DNA from: Actinomycetes bacterium
Lineage (GTDB): Bacteria > Actinomycetota > Acidimicrobiia > Acidimicrobiales > RAAP-2
NCBI GenBank assembly: GCA_021807655.1
Contig: JAKBCT010000058.1
Location: 1 to 6,174, forward strand
DNA length: 6,174 nucleotides
Reading direction: 5' to 3'
The notes under the pieces are model-generated. The model searched no databases. It saw nothing but the letters and a program-made list of their open reading frames with translations, and was not told the DNA's origin. The translations under genes and the position numbers were made by a program. Positions 5,117 through 6,174 of this stretch are shown here, piece after piece (position 1 is the stretch's first letter; each line of letters opens with the position of its first letter).

Positions 5117-5764
5117 TCAGCGCAGCGCGGCTTCGCGAGCGGCGGCCCATCGGCGCGTGCGTTCGGCGCGCCGGGCGCGACTCTCGTCGGTCGGCTCGAT
5201 GGGGAAGCGCACGAAGATGATCTCATCTTCGAGCCGCGCGTTCACACTGAAGCCCGACTCCTTAAAGACGTGCATCATGCTGCGGTTGTCGGCCTGGGTC
5301 TCGGCGACGAAGGTCGTGATGCCTCGCTCCCACGCGGCGTCGGCCAGGTGGTCGAGCAGCAGGATGCCTAGTCCCTGGTGCTGGTAGGCGTCGTCGACGA
5401 GGAAGGCGACCTCAGCTCGATCGGATTCGGGTATGCGGTCGTAGCGCCCGACGGCGACGAGAGCGCCGCGCACGATGATGATGAAGGCGAGGCGGTCGAC
5501 GTAGTCGACTGTCGTTAAGTGCACCAACTCTGCAGCGGACAACTCGGGGTGCAGCGAGAAGTAGCGGCGAAAGACCGAATCGGGCGTGAGCTGGGCGTGG
5601 AAGCGCTGCAAGATGTCTGCGTCGTCGGGACGGATCGGGCGCATCTGTAGGGTGAGTCCATTCTCCGTCGTGACCCGCGTCGTGAGGTCCGATGGATAGA
5701 CCCACGGCTCGAAGTGGCGCTCGCTTTGCGCCGTCAAACCTGGTCGGTCGGAGAGGTCAATCAT
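5117..5764 (-). CDS. GNAT-family N-acetyltransferase, Pat-like
   Basis: A 215-aa protein with one GNAT domain at about 38-195. It contains RPIRPDDADILQRFH (42-56) and the AEVAF strand with Glu118. The acetyl-CoA pyrophosphate loop QHQGLG (128-133) matches Q/R-x-x-G-x-G/A. The C-terminal part, from NRSMMHVFKESGF to FPIEPT, resembles the GNAT domain of bacterial Pat/PatZ protein acetyltransferases. Glu118 corresponds by position to the catalytic Glu of mycobacterial Pat. The N-terminal 37 residues are too short for the cAMP-binding domain of mycobacterial Pat or the acyl-CoA synthetase domain of PatZ. The Arg-rich tail (about 196-215) is unusual and may bind nucleic acid or a partner. The start at 5764 is chosen because GAGAAGG lies 8 nt upstream; an ATG at 5878 would add a non-conserved segment across the promoter. 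First gene of an operon with a deacetylase and a Usp. Target unknown: protein lysine or a small amine. Confidence 0.88.
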   Translation of the reverse strand: MIDLSDRPGLTAQSERHFEPWVYPSDLTTRVTTENGLTLQMRPIRPDDADILQRFHAQLTPDSVFRRYFSLHPELSAAELVHLTTVDYVDRLAFIIIVRGALVAVGRYDRIPESDRAEVAFLVDDAYQHQGLGILLLDHLADAAWERGITTFVAETQADNRSMMHVFKESGFSVNARLEDEIIFVRFPIEPTDESRARRAERTRRWAAAREAALR

Positions 5765-5772
5765 GGATGGCA

Positions 5773-5779
5773 CCTTCTC
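5773..5779 (-). promoter_or_regulatory. Shine-Dalgarno site for the GNAT gene, supporting the 5764 start
   Basis: GAGAAGG on the minus strand, 8 nt before ATG 5764. It decides for the short form of the acetyltransferase over the reading that begins at 5878. Confidence 0.55.
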
Positions 5780-5795
5780 GTTACCCCCAACCCAC

Positions 5796-5825
5796 GTCAT
5801 AGCACGCGAGCCAGGGTCACGCGAA
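5796..5825 (-). promoter_or_regulatory. Putative promoter of the GNAT-deacetylase-Usp operon
   Basis: On the minus strand an extended -10, TGC-TATGAC (hexamer at 5796-5801), lies 18 nt after a weak -35, TTCGCG (5820-5825). The start would fall near 5788, giving a leader of about 24 nt that carries the GAGAAGG site. This is inside the longer reading of the acetyltransferase and supports the shorter one. The -35 is poor and the -10 is not a perfect TANNNT. Confidence 0.33.
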
Positions 5826-5852
5826 TACCCGAGTTCGTGCTTGTGAGCGACG

Positions 5853-5901
5853 ATTCTTCCCAAATTCTTCAAAGCCATACATCAATTCTTAAACAATTCT
5901 C
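5853..5901. repeat. Four ATTCTT boxes at 11-21-11 spacing in AT-rich intergenic DNA
   Basis: ATTCTT occurs at 5853, 5864 and 5885, with ATTCTC at 5896. Start-to-start distances are 11, 21 and 11 bp, that is one, two and one helical turns, so the boxes face the same side of the DNA. They lie in the most AT-rich part of the window, between two divergent genes and directly upstream of the -10 candidate for the plus-strand antitoxin gene. They may be regulator binding sites (iterons) or produce phased bending. The repeats are direct observation; function is inferred. Confidence 0.45.
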
Positions 5902-5916
5902 AGTATCATGGAATTG
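5894..5916 (+). promoter_or_regulatory. Putative antitoxin promoter: TATCAT -10 framed by an inverted repeat
   Basis: TATCAT (5904-5909) fits TANNNT. It lies in the 11-nt gap of an inverted repeat, CAATTC (5894-5899) and GAATTG (5911-5916). A second CAATTC begins at 5883. The start would be near 5916, leaving a leader of roughly 55 nt to the GTG at 5972. No good -35 is present. The arrangement would suit autorepression, which is usual for antitoxins. Confidence 0.35.
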
Positions 5917-5971
5917 ACCGGTCGGAGGCGGGAAGGTCCCGAGGTACGCGGTCGATAGGACGGGTGATGGG

Positions 5972-6174
5972 GTGACGAACGCGGTAGTTTTTCCACTTGA
6001 CGAGGTAGAGCGGTACGACGAATTGGTCGATGTGCTTACCCATGGTGCAGGGGTTACGTTGCACACGTCGACTGGGGCGTCCGTGGAAATCTCGCCTGAG
6101 TTGCAGCTGGTCATCATGGAGGCGGCACAGTATTTCGCGCGAGACAAGGCTGTGTCGGTCGTTCCGCACTCACG
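5972..6174 (+). CDS. N-terminal part of an excisionase/HTH-type antitoxin-like protein (cut by window end)
   Basis: The frame is open from 5918 and continues to the window end, giving 67 residues from GTG 5972. The GTG is the only reasonable start after the TGA at 5915; AGGA at 5957-5960 is a weak, distant ribosome site. The visible part has a charged N-terminus, LTHGAGVTLHTSTGASVEISPELQ-type strands at about 22-45, a helix with FARDK (55-59), and ends in VSVVPHS. In actinobacterial antitoxins with a MerR/excisionase-type HTH this SVVPH stretch is followed directly by ELTTQ-AADLL and the DNA-binding helix, so I expect the HTH just outside the window, then a PIN or similar toxin. The HTH itself is not seen, so the call rests on N-terminal resemblance. 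It is divergent from the GNAT operon. Confidence 0.65.
   Translation, partial: MTNAVVFPLDEVERYDELVDVLTHGAGVTLHTSTGASVEISPELQLVIMEAAQYFARDKAVSVVPHS

Noticed and set aside
5765..5878. N-terminal extension of the acetyltransferase from ATG 5878
   Set aside because: The extra 38 residues do not resemble the family and would cover the likely promoter; the 5764 ATG has a GAGAAGG site at good distance.
5908..5958. Short plus-strand ORF ATG 5908 to TAG 5956 (16 codons) as a leader peptide
   Set aside because: It has no ribosome site, overlaps the putative promoter and start region, and its Arg-rich content carries no attenuation-like codon run.
5869..6169. Two minus-strand readings (92 and 87 codons) at the right edge
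   Set aside because: They are antisense to the antitoxin-like frame and have no domain signal; the plus-strand frame gives the family-like sequence.
1..6174. CRISPR array, tRNA, rRNA, insertion sequence or attachment site
   Set aside because: No regular repeat-spacer pattern, cloverleaf with CCA end, transposase or long terminal inverted repeat is visible on either strand.

Overview
The window comes from a GC-rich bacterium, most likely an actinobacterium. Third codon positions are strongly G/C, arginine far outnumbers lysine, GTG starts are used, two promoter -10 boxes fit TANNNT, and one regulator gene appears to be leaderless. The protein families (DUF2236/MpaB oxygenase, DHA2 efflux pump, Pat-like GNAT, excisionase-type antitoxin) are all common in actinobacteria. 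The species cannot be named from this stretch; an acidimicrobial or other uncultured lineage is only a guess.

Layout. Positions 1-131 are non-coding and hold nested inverted repeats just past an operon end. Positions 132-2727 (minus strand) are a three-gene operon read MarR regulator, SAM methyltransferase, 14-TM DHA2 drug exporter. Each junction is a 4-nt ATGA overlap. Positions 2728-2801 are a compact divergent promoter region with a perfect 7-4-7 operator over the marR -10 box. Positions 2802-3644 (plus) encode a DUF2236/MpaB-type oxygenase. It meets the next operon tail to tail at a shared CTAG.

Positions 3641-5764 (minus) are a second operon, read GNAT acetyltransferase, class II-type histone-deacetylase-family amidohydrolase, universal stress protein. 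Its junctions are a 1-nt gap and a 4-nt GTGA overlap. Positions 5765-5971 are an AT-richer divergent intergenic region with helically phased ATTCTT boxes. Positions 5972-6174 (plus) are the 5' part of a gene that looks like an excisionase/HTH-type antitoxin, cut by the window end.

How the parts may work together. The first operon plus its divergent oxygenase looks like a ligand-inducible detoxification locus: sense a compound, then methylate, oxidise and export it. The second operon puts an acyl-lysine writer candidate, an eraser candidate and an ATP-binding stress protein on one transcript. The eraser and the stress protein contain no lysine and the writer contains one, so the stress protein cannot be a simple lysine-acetylation substrate even though such substrates are known in mycobacteria. 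I consider this second operon the most interesting system here.
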